A stretch of DNA of 41,882 nt from Anaerolineales bacterium (GCA_020845955.1 JADLEU010000323.1:1-41882), one strand, 5' to 3'. Counted from the stretch's first letter, positions 7,946 to 15,318 are shown. Made by a program: numbers and translations. The notes: generated by a model from the letters alone, not told the origin.

Positions 7946-8482
7946 TTGAAGATAAGAGCTGTCTACCCGGGCACGTTCGACCCGATCCATTTCGGTCACG
8001 AAGATATCGCCCGGCGCGCCGCCAACCTGTTCGATGAACTGCTCATTGCGGTTTACGACAGGCCGCTCAAGTCCTTGTTGTTTACCCCCGACGAGCGCCT
8101 GGAGTTGGTGCGCATTTCGGTGGCGTGCATGGGTCTGACCAACGTCAGCGTGACGGGCTACAGCGGTCTGACCGTTGACTTCTGCCACACGGTCGGCGCG
8201 CAGGTGATGGTCCGCGGCCTGCGAGTGTTTTCCGACTTCGAGCACGAGTTCCGCATGGCCCTGGCCAACCATCGCCTGGTGCCCGAAATTGAAACCGTGC
8301 CGTTCATCACCAGCGAGCAGCACACCTTCCTCAGCTCGACCTCGGTGCGCGAAATCGCCTCCCTGGGTGGCGACGTTAGCTCCATGGTGCCGCCCCACGT
8401 GGAGGCCGCTATGAAGCGCCGCTTTAGCGAATTAGGCGAGGACGGTGCCCGGGTCGTGCCCCTGACGTCTCTGAGGGACTGA
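7946..8482 (+). CDS. coaD: Phosphopantetheine adenylyltransferase
   Basis: CoaD transfers AMP from ATP to 4'-phosphopantetheine, making dephospho-CoA in coenzyme A synthesis. The 178-residue product has the nucleotidyltransferase signature AVYPGTFDPIHFGHEDIARRA near residues 4-24, then VRGLRVFSDFEHEFRMA near 89-105 and the second signature FLSSTSVREIASLGGDV near 127-143. The C-terminal tail after VPPHVEAAMKRRF is slightly longer than usual. I choose the TTG at 7946 because GAGGAG lies six bases before it and the product then begins MKIRAVYPGTFDP, as is typical; GTG at 7913 is an in-frame alternative. It sits 56 bases after recG, so co-transcription is plausible. Identity is secure. Confidence 0.95.
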   Translation: MKIRAVYPGTFDPIHFGHEDIARRAANLFDELLIAVYDRPLKSLLFTPDERLELVRISVACMGLTNVSVTGYSGLTVDFCHTVGAQVMVRGLRVFSDFEHEFRMALANHRLVPEIETVPFITSEQHTFLSSTSVREIASLGGDVSSMVPPHVEAAMKRRFSELGEDGARVVPLTSLRD

Positions 8483-8512
8483 ATTGCGTTCCGGCCGCAA
8501 TTCGTGTATCTT
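8481..8512 (+). promoter_or_regulatory. Inverted repeat overlapping a candidate promoter of the coiled-coil gene
   Basis: GAATTGCG (8481-8488) and CGCAATTC (8496-8503) form a perfect 8-base repeat with a 7-base loop, starting inside the coaD stop codon. TTGCGT (8484-8489) and TATCTT (8507-8512), 17 bases apart, make a candidate promoter whose -35 region lies in the repeat. The repeat may be an operator or a weak terminator of coaD; no T-tract follows directly. Confidence 0.4.
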
Positions 8513-8560
8513 ATGGCTTTAACGTGATCCGCTGCACGGTCCCCTTTGGGGGAGGGCAAT

Positions 8561-9028
8561 ATGGACATACTGCATCTGGTTGACCGCTTGGAAGAGATCT
8601 TCAACGCCGGCACGGCCATCCCCTTGAGCCACAAGCTAATGGTAGATGAGGACCGGGTGTTGGAGATTATCGACCAGATGCGGGTCTCCATCCCTGAAGA
8701 GGTCAAGAAGTCGCAGCAGGTGCTGGCGCAGCGCGATCGCATCTTGGCCCAGGCACAGGAGGAGGCCGCCCGTACCGTGCAACTGGCTAAGGAAAAGAGC
8801 GAGCAGCTCCTCAGCCGCGAGACATTGGTCCAGCAGGCCCAGGCCAAGGCCGAGCAGATCATCCAGGCGGCCCGGGCTGACACGGCCCAAATCCGCGCGG
8901 AAGCCGATGAATACACGCTCGACGTGCTCACCAAGCTCGAAGCCGAGCTGGTCAGGTCTCTGACGCAGGCTCGCAACGGCATTGCCAAGCTGCGCGCCGA
9001 CGCGGGCGTTCCCGAGGTCGCCGGATAG
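8561..9028 (+). CDS. Coiled-coil protein of unknown function
   Basis: I do not recognise a precise family. The product of about 155 residues starts MDILHLVDRLEEIFNAG, has a helical head with VDEDRVLEIIDQMRVSIPEEVKKS near residues 28-51, and then a long Ala/Gln/Glu/Arg-rich heptad stretch to about residue 125 that should form a coiled coil. It resembles proteins annotated as ATP synthase subunit B-like, V-type ATPase subunit H-like or DivIVA-like, but no membrane segment is present. The ATG at 8561 follows a GGGGGAGGG tract. The gene lies between coaD and rpmF. A structural, envelope or division-scaffold role is a guess. Confidence 0.75.
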   Translation: MDILHLVDRLEEIFNAGTAIPLSHKLMVDEDRVLEIIDQMRVSIPEEVKKSQQVLAQRDRILAQAQEEAARTVQLAKEKSEQLLSRETLVQQAQAKAEQIIQAARADTAQIRAEADEYTLDVLTKLEAELVRSLTQARNGIAKLRADAGVPEVAG

Positions 9029-9056
9029 AGGCCCAAGCGCGAAGCGCGCTCTCGCC

Positions 9057-9085
9057 TTGACAGGTCTGTTCCCCGCCCTTATAAT
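9057..9085 (+). promoter_or_regulatory. Consensus promoter of rpmF
   Basis: TTGACA (9057-9062) and TATAAT (9080-9085) are separated by exactly 17 bases, a perfect sigma-70 consensus. Transcription should begin near 9092, giving a leader of about 79 bases before the rpmF ATG. Confidence 0.85.
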
Positions 9086-9094
9086 CGCCTTCGT

Positions 9095-9119
9095 TGCCTG
9101 CCGGCAGTCTCGGCAGGCA
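9095..9119 (+). promoter_or_regulatory. Hairpin at the 5' end of the rpmF leader
   Basis: TGCCTGCCG (9095-9103) and CGGCAGGCA (9111-9119) are a perfect 9-base inverted repeat with a 7-base loop. It would form right at the 5' end of the transcript from the consensus promoter. It may stabilise the messenger or act as a protein-binding site; no T-tract follows, so it is not a standard terminator. Confidence 0.5.
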
Positions 9120-9170
9120 TTACTGTGCGCCTTGCAGGGGACGTGCCTCAAAGAGGCAGAAGGAACGATC

Positions 9171-9365
9171 ATGCCGCCGCATCCGAAACGAAAACACTCG
9201 AAGGGGCGTCGCGATCGCCGGCGCGCTCACGATGCCCTGACCCCCATCGCTCTAGTCACCTGCCGCAACTGCGGCGAACTGCGCCCGCAGCACACCGTCT
9301 GCGCCAACTGCGGCCACTACGAGGGTAAGGAAGTCATCGCTGTCAAGAAGCCAGAAAAAGGCTAA
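9171..9365 (+). CDS. rpmF: 50S ribosomal protein L32
   Basis: This 64-residue product is ribosomal protein L32. It begins MPPHPKRKHSKGRRDRRRAHDAL, a normal basic tail, and carries the zinc ribbon cysteines in VTCRNCGELR and TVCANCGHYEGKEV, near residues 30-35 and 44-47. The ATG at 9171 follows AGAAGGA at a spacing of about seven bases. An in-frame upstream extension to 8982 overlaps the coiled-coil gene and is not needed. A perfect promoter and a leader hairpin precede it. fabD follows after a gap of about 150 bases, matching the common pairing of rpmF with fatty acid synthesis genes in bacteria. Secure. Confidence 0.95.
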   Translation: MPPHPKRKHSKGRRDRRRAHDALTPIALVTCRNCGELRPQHTVCANCGHYEGKEVIAVKKPEKG

Positions 9366-9378
9366 GACCAGCGGGAGC

Positions 9379-9420
9379 GCGCGGGATACGGAGCCTGAGC
9401 TCAGGCCAGCTTACCCGCGC
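9379..9420. repeat. Nested inverted repeats between rpmF and fabD
   Basis: An outer pair GCGCGGG (9379-9385) / CCCGCGC (9414-9420) encloses a perfect 14-base palindrome GCCTGAGCTCAGGC (9393-9406), with unpaired seven-base arms between. It may act as a T-less terminator of rpmF or as an operator for fabD. The inner palindrome is symmetric enough for a dimeric regulator. Confidence 0.4.
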
Positions 9421-9513
9421 CCGATGCACGCCGCTTGCCGAGCGTAAAGGCCGTTACCCGTGCCTTCTCATCGCCGGCAGATCACCTCGCGCAGCCCCAC
9501 ATACAAAACCGCC

Positions 9514-10467
9514 ATGTCCCTCACTGCCGCTGCTACCGCCTTCGTCTTTCCCGGCCAGGGTTCGCAGTTTGTGGGCATGGGCCGTGACCTGGTCCAGCAT
9601 TCGCCCGCCGCGCACGAGGTGTTTGCCGCGGCTGACGATGTGCTTGGGTTCGGCCTGACGCGCTTGTGCTGGGAAGGGCCGGAAGCGGAACTCAACGATA
9701 CTCTCAACGCCCAGCCTGCGCTGCTCACATGCTCGATCGCGGCGCTGAGGGCATTGCACGAGCGCCTGGGAGACTTCACGCCCAGGCTGCTAGCCGGCCA
9801 CTCGCTGGGTGAGATCACCGCCTTGGTAGCGGCCGGCGCCATGGAATTAGAGGATGGGCTGATGCTCGTGCGCAAGCGCGGCGAGCTCATGAAGGCGGCG
9901 GGTGAGCGCGCCCCGGGTGGGATGACGGCCATTCTTGGGCTGGATGCGGCGGCCCTGGTGGGCATCTGCGGCCAGGCGAGCGCACAGACTGGTGGCATTG
10001 TGCAAATAGCCAACGACAATTGCCCTGGCCAGGTGGTCCTATCGGGCGATTGCGCCGCACTCGACAAGGCCGCTGAGCTCGCCAAGGGTCGCGGCGCCAA
10101 GCGAACCCGGCGCCTACCGGTGTCCATCGCCGCCCACTCCCCGCTGATGCAGTCGATCGTGTCTGAGTTCACGCAGACGGTGGAAGCCGTGCCACTCATC
10201 GGCCCACTGCCCCCCATCGTCAGCAACATCACTGCCACGGCAGTGAGCGACCCCAATGAGCTACGCCGTGAGCTGCCCGCCCAATTGACGTCTCCGGTGC
10301 GCTGGACTGACTCAGTGCGCTACATGCTGGCCCAGGGCTTGACCAGCTTTGTCGAGCTAGGCCCAAAAGACGTGTTGACCAGTCTGCTCAAGCGTATCAA
10401 CGGGAGTGCTCGGGGCAAGGCTGTGGGCACGCCGGAGGAGTTGGAGGCGGTGCTCGGAGATTGGTAG
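9514..10467 (+). CDS. fabD: Malonyl-CoA:acyl carrier protein transacylase
   Basis: FabD loads malonyl groups from malonyl-CoA onto acyl carrier protein for fatty acid elongation. The 317-residue product has AFVFPGQGSQFVGMGRDL at the N terminus, the nucleophile elbow LAGHSLGEITALVA near residues 90-103 with its serine, the arginine region VRKRGELM near 119-126, and the catalytic histidine in SIAAHSPLM near 200-208. The ATG at 9514 gives a family-typical start; a GTG at 9460 would add 18 residues without conserved content. TACAAA at 9502-9507 lies 6 bases before the ATG and may be a -10 element. plsX, fabG and acpP, its frequent partners, are not next to it. Secure. Confidence 0.95.
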   Translation: MSLTAAATAFVFPGQGSQFVGMGRDLVQHSPAAHEVFAAADDVLGFGLTRLCWEGPEAELNDTLNAQPALLTCSIAALRALHERLGDFTPRLLAGHSLGEITALVAAGAMELEDGLMLVRKRGELMKAAGERAPGGMTAILGLDAAALVGICGQASAQTGGIVQIANDNCPGQVVLSGDCAALDKAAELAKGRGAKRTRRLPVSIAAHSPLMQSIVSEFTQTVEAVPLIGPLPPIVSNITATAVSDPNELRRELPAQLTSPVRWTDSVRYMLAQGLTSFVELGPKDVLTSLLKRINGSARGKAVGTPEELEAVLGDW

Positions 10468-10485
10468 CCGGGCTGGCCAAAGCGC

Positions 10486-10659
10486 CTATTCCCAACGTCC
10501 CAGAAGGAAGAGCGCCACAGCGCCAACTAACATGCCCAGGATAAAGACGGCCGGCTGGTCAAGGCCCGAGAAAGCTACTAACAGCCCGCCGACAAAGGCG
10601 CCGGCCAGGGAACGGCCCCACCAGCTGCGGATGATCTTCTTCCACGTAATGCGTTCCAT
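10486..10659 (-). CDS. Small two-helix membrane protein (57 residues)
   Basis: This short gene is easily missed. Reading the minus strand from ATG at 10659 to TAG at 10486 gives 57 residues: a basic, tryptophan-rich start (MERITWKKIIRSWWGRS), a hydrophobic helix near residues 18-31 (LAGAFVGGLLVAFSG), a turn with LDQP, a second hydrophobic helix near 37-53 and the end LGRWE. Two membrane segments with a positive N terminus suggest a small inner-membrane protein. Upstream lie a perfect 10-base hairpin and an extended -10 element. AGGAG lies about 15 bases before the ATG, farther than ideal. It converges with fabD, 18 bases away. I do not recognise a family; function is unknown. Confidence 0.65.
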   Translation of the reverse strand: MERITWKKIIRSWWGRSLAGAFVGGLLVAFSGLDQPAVFILGMLVGAVALFLLGRWE

Positions 10660-10684
10660 AATCCGACTCGATCGCTCCTGAACT

Positions 10685-10709
10685 GCGCGCGGCTGAGGCA
10701 GCCGCGCGC
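10685..10709 (-). promoter_or_regulatory. GC-rich hairpin in the leader of the small membrane protein gene
   Basis: GCGCGCGGCT (10685-10694) and AGCCGCGCGC (10700-10709) form a perfect 10-base stem with a 5-base loop. It lies between the putative minus-strand promoter and the small gene's start, so it should be in the 5' untranslated region. Confidence 0.45.
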
Positions 10710-10719
10710 CGGACCAACG

Positions 10720-10734
10720 GTGCTATTCTAGCAC
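10720..10734. promoter_or_regulatory. Palindrome GTGCTATTCTAGCAC containing an extended -10 element
   Basis: The arms GTGCTA and TAGCAC flank three bases. On the minus strand it holds TGCTAGAAT, an extended -10 element for the 57-residue membrane protein gene. On the plus strand TGCTATTCT is also an extended -10-like sequence pointing at the PIG-L gene. Nearly the same palindrome occurs at 19854-19871. Confidence 0.5.
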
Positions 10735-10841
10735 GCGCCTGCCAGCCGGCTGGCTGCCCCCTGCCCTGGGGCCTTGGAGCTGTCATTGATCCCACGCGCG
10801 ACGGCCGGCTCACCGGCCAGCGCCGGTCACGGGCTTAGCAT

Positions 10842-11702
10842 ATGACTGCTGAACACACATTGATCTTTGTTGGGGCGCACCCCGACGATGAATCGTTCGG
10901 GATTGGCGGCACTCTGGCCAGATACGCTCAGGCGGGAGTTCGGACCTACTATGCCTGCGCTACGCGCGGCGAGGTGGGCGAGGCATCGCCCGAGCACCTG
11001 GCCGGCCACCAAAGCCCAGGTGATATGCGCTGGGCCGAACTGATGTGTGCGGCCCAGGTGCTGGGCCTGGCCGATGTGCTCTACTTGGGCTATCGAGACT
11101 CAGGTATGCCAGGCTCGCCTGACAATCACGCACCCGGCGCGCTGGCGGCGGCGCCACTCGATGAGGTAACCGGCCGGGTGGTCGCCGTGCTGCGACGGCT
11201 GCAGCCACAAGTCGTAATCACCTTCGACCCGATTGGCGGCTACCGTCACCCCGACCATATCGCTATGTACCAGGCTGCTACGAGGGCCTTCCACGCGGCC
11301 GGCGACGCCAGCCAGTATCCCCAGGCCGGCCCGGTCTACCAGCCCCAGAAGCTGTACTACTCCGTCTTCACCCGAACGCTCCTGAAGCTGGCCGTGCGCC
11401 TGCTGCCGCTCATGGGTCGCGATCCGCGCCGGTTCGGCATCAATCACGACATCGACCTGGTTAGCCTGACGACCGAGGACTTCCCCGTGCATACCGTCAT
11501 CGACGTCGGCGGGCCAGCTGCCAGGGCCAAGCTCGCCGCGGCGGAATGTCATCGTAGCCAGTTAGGCAGCGGCGCCGGGTCGCCCCGGATATTCACCCTG
11601 CTGAACCGGTTCGTCCCGCAGCGCGAAACGTTCATGCGCGCCTACCCAGAGCCGCCGGCCCGCGCCACGCGCGAGCACGACCTGTTTGCGGGTGTGAGCT
11701 GA
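10842..11702 (+). CDS. PIG-L/LmbE family zinc-dependent N-deacetylase
   Basis: This 286-residue protein belongs to the PIG-L/LmbE deacetylase family, whose members remove an N-acetyl group from GlcNAc-linked substrates (MshB, Mca, BshB, lincomycin LmbE). The zinc site motif AHPDDESFGIGG lies near residues 12-23 and the second motif ITFDPIGGYRHPDHIAMYQA near 127-146 supplies the histidine. The length and the insert near residues 170-215 resemble the MshB/Mca branch more than the short BshB branch. The ATG at 10842 gives MTAEHTLIFVGAHPDD. No thiol-synthesis partner lies beside it, so the substrate cannot be named. It converges with the V4R-like gene, with only six bases between stops. Confidence 0.88.
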   Translation: MTAEHTLIFVGAHPDDESFGIGGTLARYAQAGVRTYYACATRGEVGEASPEHLAGHQSPGDMRWAELMCAAQVLGLADVLYLGYRDSGMPGSPDNHAPGALAAAPLDEVTGRVVAVLRRLQPQVVITFDPIGGYRHPDHIAMYQAATRAFHAAGDASQYPQAGPVYQPQKLYYSVFTRTLLKLAVRLLPLMGRDPRRFGINHDIDLVSLTTEDFPVHTVIDVGGPAARAKLAAAECHRSQLGSGAGSPRIFTLLNRFVPQRETFMRAYPEPPARATREHDLFAGVS

Positions 11703-11708
11703 TACGAT

Positions 11709-12344
11709 CTAGTCAAGCGGGTGTTTGTCGATGGCAAACGTGCAATTGGGTCCGCCGGCAGCTCGGCATTGGGTCTCGACAACCCGAAAGCGGCGGCCGC
11801 CCGTGCCCCAGAAGATAGCTTCCTCGAGCAGGCCGCCGGCGAGCTGGCAGCAGGGCTCGCCGGTATGGCGCTGCCAGCAGACCGGGCATCGTTCGATGAT
11901 CCACAGGTGATGGGTTTCGGTCTCCGAGAGTTTGACGATCTGGTCGCTGAATTGGTTGAATACCCGGGCGAACACATCCAACCCAACGCGGAACTTCATT
12001 CCCAGCGGCATCAGCCGCATGGGCAGATCGGCGATCCCCAGGATCGGATCGAAACCTTTCAGACCCAATTCCAGCGTGCCGCGCCCGATCCGCAGGTTGA
12101 GCTGGCGGCCTCCGCGCGGGCCGAACACGCCCTCCGTGGCGGCCTGAAGATCGCTGACGGTTTGGAACGGAAAGCGCTTTTCGAAATTCCCCAGCGGCAT
12201 CGTTGACAGCAGCCGCTCGTGGCCCGCTACCCGCAGGACTTCCAGCAGCCGCTGCGGGCCCAACTCTTGCCGCATGGAGTGCAAGATAATGCGCCCCATG
12301 CGGTTCGGGTAAAAGTAGTGGTTGGTTGGCGCCTGCTCGCTCAT
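11709..12344 (-). CDS. V4R-like cysteine-rich protein, lut operon copy
   Basis: The 211-residue product resembles proteins with a V4R (4-vinyl reductase, hydrocarbon-binding-like) domain. N-terminal HYFYPNRMGRIILHSM is followed by a helical middle, and the C-terminal third has ERCPVCWQRH, EPCCQLAGGLLEEA, a conserved Glu-Thr-Gln-Cys and GGPNCTFAIDKHPLD. At least five cysteines are spaced as in a metal or small-ligand site. A clear paralog lies at 22241, sharing YYPN(R/K)M, YGPRGGR, FNKFSDQ-like, CPVCW-RH and PCC segments. The gene starts 30 bases after lutC and is probably the last gene of the lut operon. V4R domains are known as ligand-sensing or vinyl-reductase modules; the role here is not known. 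Family call is moderate. Confidence 0.7.
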   Translation of the reverse strand: MSEQAPTNHYFYPNRMGRIILHSMRQELGPQRLLEVLRVAGHERLLSTMPLGNFEKRFPFQTVSDLQAATEGVFGPRGGRQLNLRIGRGTLELGLKGFDPILGIADLPMRLMPLGMKFRVGLDVFARVFNQFSDQIVKLSETETHHLWIIERCPVCWQRHTGEPCCQLAGGLLEEAIFWGTGGRRFRVVETQCRAAGGPNCTFAIDKHPLD

Positions 12345-12374
12345 GCCGTTCCAGATGCTGCGCGGCGGCAGTCA

Positions 12375-13073
12375 TTAGGTGACCAGCACGGCCACGACCT
12401 CGCGCGGCCCATGGACCCCCACGGTCAGGGTCATCTCGATATCGGCAGTGCGGCTTGGGCCCGTAATCAGGGTCAGGTTGCTGGCGGCCGCCAGGGCCTC
12501 GCCGCTGGCGGCCGCGCCGCCCCTCGCCAGCCAGGCCGCCCACGAAGCGTAGACATGGTCAGCCGTGAAAAACGCCACGTGAGTCTCTACCGACAGCGAG
12601 GCCAGGCGCGGACGGCCCGGGCCGGCGCGTAACGCCAGGCTACCTGTCTCGGCGAACACGGCATCGACCCCCGTGATCCCCACCTTGATCGTCTCCCAGT
12701 GAGCCAGCATTGCGCTTCGCCCCGGCTCGGCAGCCGGCAGAGCCTCGCCCACGACCTTCACCCCGCGCTCGCGCAGGGCGTCCAGCAGGCCAGGCACAGG
12801 CAGGGCAGGCTGCTCCCAAGCCAGTACTTCGTTCACACCGCGCTGCTGCAGGCACTGTGCCAGCCAGCTGCCTGCCTGCGCTTGTGGCAGCGTCTGAAAG
12901 CTCCCGCCAAGTGTCTGTAGCTCGGTCGCAAAGCGCGACACCTGCGAGGCGGCATCGGCTTGTGCCAGGCCGGAAACGGCATCGGGCAGCACCGCCGGCG
13001 ATGGCGCCAGATGGCTGCCCGTCTTCAGCGCCTGGCGGATCTTCCCCAGGATGAAATTACGCGACGGAGGCAT
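12375..13073 (-). CDS. lutC: LUD domain protein LutC
   Basis: LutC is the third component of the LutABC system that oxidises L-lactate to pyruvate. The 232-residue product has the LUD-domain C terminus: VGITGVDAVFAETGSLALRAGPGRPRL near residues 130-156, THVAFFTADHVYAS near 162-175 and ITGPSRTADIEMTLTVGVHGPREVVAVLV at the end. The ATG at 13073 lies just two bases after the lutB stop, so translation is probably coupled. Length and order A-B-C are as usual. Variants of this complex act on other 2-hydroxy acids, so lactate is likely rather than certain. Confidence 0.92.
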   Translation of the reverse strand: MPPSRNFILGKIRQALKTGSHLAPSPAVLPDAVSGLAQADAASQVSRFATELQTLGGSFQTLPQAQAGSWLAQCLQQRGVNEVLAWEQPALPVPGLLDALRERGVKVVGEALPAAEPGRSAMLAHWETIKVGITGVDAVFAETGSLALRAGPGRPRLASLSVETHVAFFTADHVYASWAAWLARGGAAASGEALAAASNLTLITGPSRTADIEMTLTVGVHGPREVVAVLVT

Positions 13074-13075
13074 GG

Positions 13076-14545
13076 CTAGTCGCTCTTGGCCTTGCCGGCA
13101 GCCCGGATCTTCCAGCGGTCGCGGAAGGGTCGCGCCGCGAACGCTGGAAAGTCGCGCCGGTCAGTCCAGGCGTTCAATGGCGGCGGCAGCCGCCGCACCC
13201 AATTGCCGCGGCCCAGCAAGCCCGTGGCCAGGGCGGCAGCGCGCTGCGCCAGCCGATAGCGACCCGGCTGGGCCATTACCCATTCCCACGCTCTCAGGCC
13301 CAGCCTCAGCCAGGCTGGCGGTAGGCCGGCCGCCACGTGCTGACCGCGCACGACCAACAACATCGTCGGGATATCGATGCGCACCGGGCAGATGTCGCGG
13401 CACGCGCCACACAAGGTGCTGGCGTTGGCCAGTTCGCTGAAGTCGCTGCCGAACAGCCCCGCCGAGACCACCGACCCAATCGGCCCGCCGTAGGGTGACC
13501 CGTAGGCATGGCCGCCGATCTCGGTGAAGACAGGGCACACGTTGAGGCAGGCCCCGCAGCGAATACACAGTAGCGCCTCGGCCAACGCGCCGCCCAACAT
13601 GCGCGCGCGGCCGTTATCGACCAGCACCACGTGCAGCTCTTCGGGCCCGTCAGGCTCGAAGGCGCGGCGCGGCCCGCTCAATAGTGAGACATAGGACGTG
13701 ATCTTCTGAGCAGTGGCCGAGCGCGGCAGCAAACGCAGCATCACTTCCAGGTCGGCCAGCGTGGGCACCAGCCGTTCCAGGCCCATCAAGGCAATGTGTA
13801 CCGGCGGCACCGTCGTGCACAGCCGGCCGTTCCCCTCATTCGTGATAAGGGCCAGTGTCCCCGTCTCGGCCACGCCAAAGTTGACGCCCGAAATGCCCAC
13901 ATCGGCGCTGAAGAAGACGCGCCGCAGCTCGGCACGCGCCAAGGCTGTCATGTGGGCCACGTCGAGCGTCGGCGCCATCCCAAACCGCTCGGCGAACAGC
14001 GCCGAAACCTCCTCCCGCCGCAGATGTACCGCCGGCGTGATCAGGTGCGCCGGCGGCTCGCCGCGGAGCTGCACGATGAACTCGCCCAAGTCAGTCTCGA
14101 CCACACGGATACCCTCGGCCTCTAGCGCGTGGTTGAGCTCAATTTCCTCGCTCATCATCGACTTCGACTTGGCCACCAGCAGCGGGGTGGTGCGCCCAGG
14201 CGGCCGGCGGCCGGCGGCCGCCTGGACCAGATCCAGGATAATCTGCTGTGCCTCGGCCGCGTCGGCCGCCCAATGCACCCGGCCGCCGTTACGCTCCACG
14301 CTCGCCGCGAACCGCTCCAGGTAGCAGTCGAGGTGCGACAGAGTTTCGAGCCGAATGGCACGCCCACGATCGCGGGTCGCCTCGGCGGCTGGCAGCGCCG
14401 CAAACGCCAGGTCACGACCTGCTACCCGGCGTTCGTGATTGCGGTCCAGCGCCACTTGCAGAATCGGATTGCGCAACGCTGTGGCGATGCGCGCCTTGAA
14501 GGCGCCGTGGCTTTGCCCAGCAGTGCGAGGCGGATCCGTCGTCAC
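13076..14545 (-). CDS. lutB: Iron-sulfur LutB, lactate utilisation
   Basis: LutB carries iron-sulfur clusters and passes electrons during lactate oxidation with LutA and LutC. The product has about 489 residues. The N-terminal LUD-like half includes VAKSKSMMSEEIELNHALE near residues 121-139 and FGVAETGTLALITNEGN. Two [4Fe-4S] motifs follow: CIRCGACLNVCPVFTEIGGH and LCGACRDICPVRIDIP, with SPYGGPIGSV between them. A GTG at 14545, nine bases after GAGG and close to the lutA stop, gives a sensible start; the frame continues to 14626 inside lutA but lacks conserved sequence there. It sits between lutA and lutC on the minus strand. Confidence 0.93.
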   Translation of the reverse strand: MTTDPPRTAGQSHGAFKARIATALRNPILQVALDRNHERRVAGRDLAFAALPAAEATRDRGRAIRLETLSHLDCYLERFAASVERNGGRVHWAADAAEAQQIILDLVQAAAGRRPPGRTTPLLVAKSKSMMSEEIELNHALEAEGIRVVETDLGEFIVQLRGEPPAHLITPAVHLRREEVSALFAERFGMAPTLDVAHMTALARAELRRVFFSADVGISGVNFGVAETGTLALITNEGNGRLCTTVPPVHIALMGLERLVPTLADLEVMLRLLPRSATAQKITSYVSLLSGPRRAFEPDGPEELHVVLVDNGRARMLGGALAEALLCIRCGACLNVCPVFTEIGGHAYGSPYGGPIGSVVSAGLFGSDFSELANASTLCGACRDICPVRIDIPTMLLVVRGQHVAAGLPPAWLRLGLRAWEWVMAQPGRYRLAQRAAALATGLLGRGNWVRRLPPPLNAWTDRRDFPAFAARPFRDRWKIRAAGKAKSD

Positions 14546-14555
14546 CTTGTCGACC

Positions 14556-15311
14556 TCATTCAGCCGGCGCCAGGACCTGTGCCAGGTGCAGGCACCGCAC
14601 CGTGGAACCATCTCGCCGCAGCCCACCCTGCAAGTGCAGCAGGCAGCTCATGTCGGCGCTCACCAGCGTCTCAGCGTCGCTGGCCCGCACGCCGGCCAGC
14701 TTGTTGTCGAGCATGGCAGCCGACAGATCGCCGTACTTGACGGCAAACAGCCCCCCGAAGCCGCAGCACTCGGCCGCCTGCGGCAGCGGCCTGAGCTCAA
14801 CCCCCGGCACCGCCGCGAGAAGCCGCTCAGGCGCCTGCCTGACACCCAAGCCGCGCAACAGATGGCACGAGGGGTGATAGGCTACCCGGCCTCGAAAAGG
14901 GCTGGCGCCGGCCACCTGGTCGGGCGCGAGCCGCAGCTCATCCAGCAGGAACTGCGACAACTCGAACGTGCGCGCGGCCAGCGCTTTGGCGCGCGCGCGG
15001 TTGGGCGGATCGTCGCGGAACAGGTCCAGGTAACCATGCACGATCATCGCCGCGCACGAGCCCGACGGCGTCACGATCGGATCAGCCGAGCGCTCAAAGA
15101 CGTCGAGGAAGTGCAAGGCCAGCCGCCGGGCTTCTTTGCGGAAACCACCATTGTAGCCGGGCTGGCCGCAGCACGTTTGCGCCTCGGGAAAGTCGACTTC
15201 CACACCCGCATGCTCAAGCAGCCGGACCGCTGCCTCCCCCACATCCGGGAAGAGCGCATCGATGATGCAGGTGACGAAAAGCTGAACGCGCTTGGGGCTG
15301 GCAGTAGGCAT
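14556..15311 (-). CDS. lutA: Heterodisulfide-reductase-type LutA, lactate utilisation
   Basis: LutA is the CCG-domain subunit of the lactate oxidation complex. The 251-residue product has both cysteine-rich motifs: TCCGQPGYNGG near residues 46-56 and AECCGFGGLFAVKY near 181-194, together with VTCIIDALFP near residues 13-22 and PSCHLLRGLG. I choose the ATG at 15311 (MPTASPKRVQ). An ATG at 15320 adds three residues but overlaps the TATAAT hexamer that probably drives the gene. It is the first gene of a minus-strand operon lutA-lutB-lutC-V4R and is divergent from glgP. Confidence 0.93.
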   Translation of the reverse strand: MPTASPKRVQLFVTCIIDALFPDVGEAAVRLLEHAGVEVDFPEAQTCCGQPGYNGGFRKEARRLALHFLDVFERSADPIVTPSGSCAAMIVHGYLDLFRDDPPNRARAKALAARTFELSQFLLDELRLAPDQVAGASPFRGRVAYHPSCHLLRGLGVRQAPERLLAAVPGVELRPLPQAAECCGFGGLFAVKYGDLSAAMLDNKLAGVRASDAETLVSADMSCLLHLQGGLRRDGSTVRCLHLAQVLAPAE

Positions 15312-15318
15312 GCTTGCC

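Noticed and set aside
10406-10681. Plus-strand frame of 91 residues after fabD
   Set aside because: It overlaps the end of fabD and has a composition typical of a shadow; the minus-strand 57-residue frame is far more protein-like.
14546-14626. Upstream extension of lutB into lutA
   Set aside because: It overlaps the conserved lutA C terminus and adds no LutB-like sequence.
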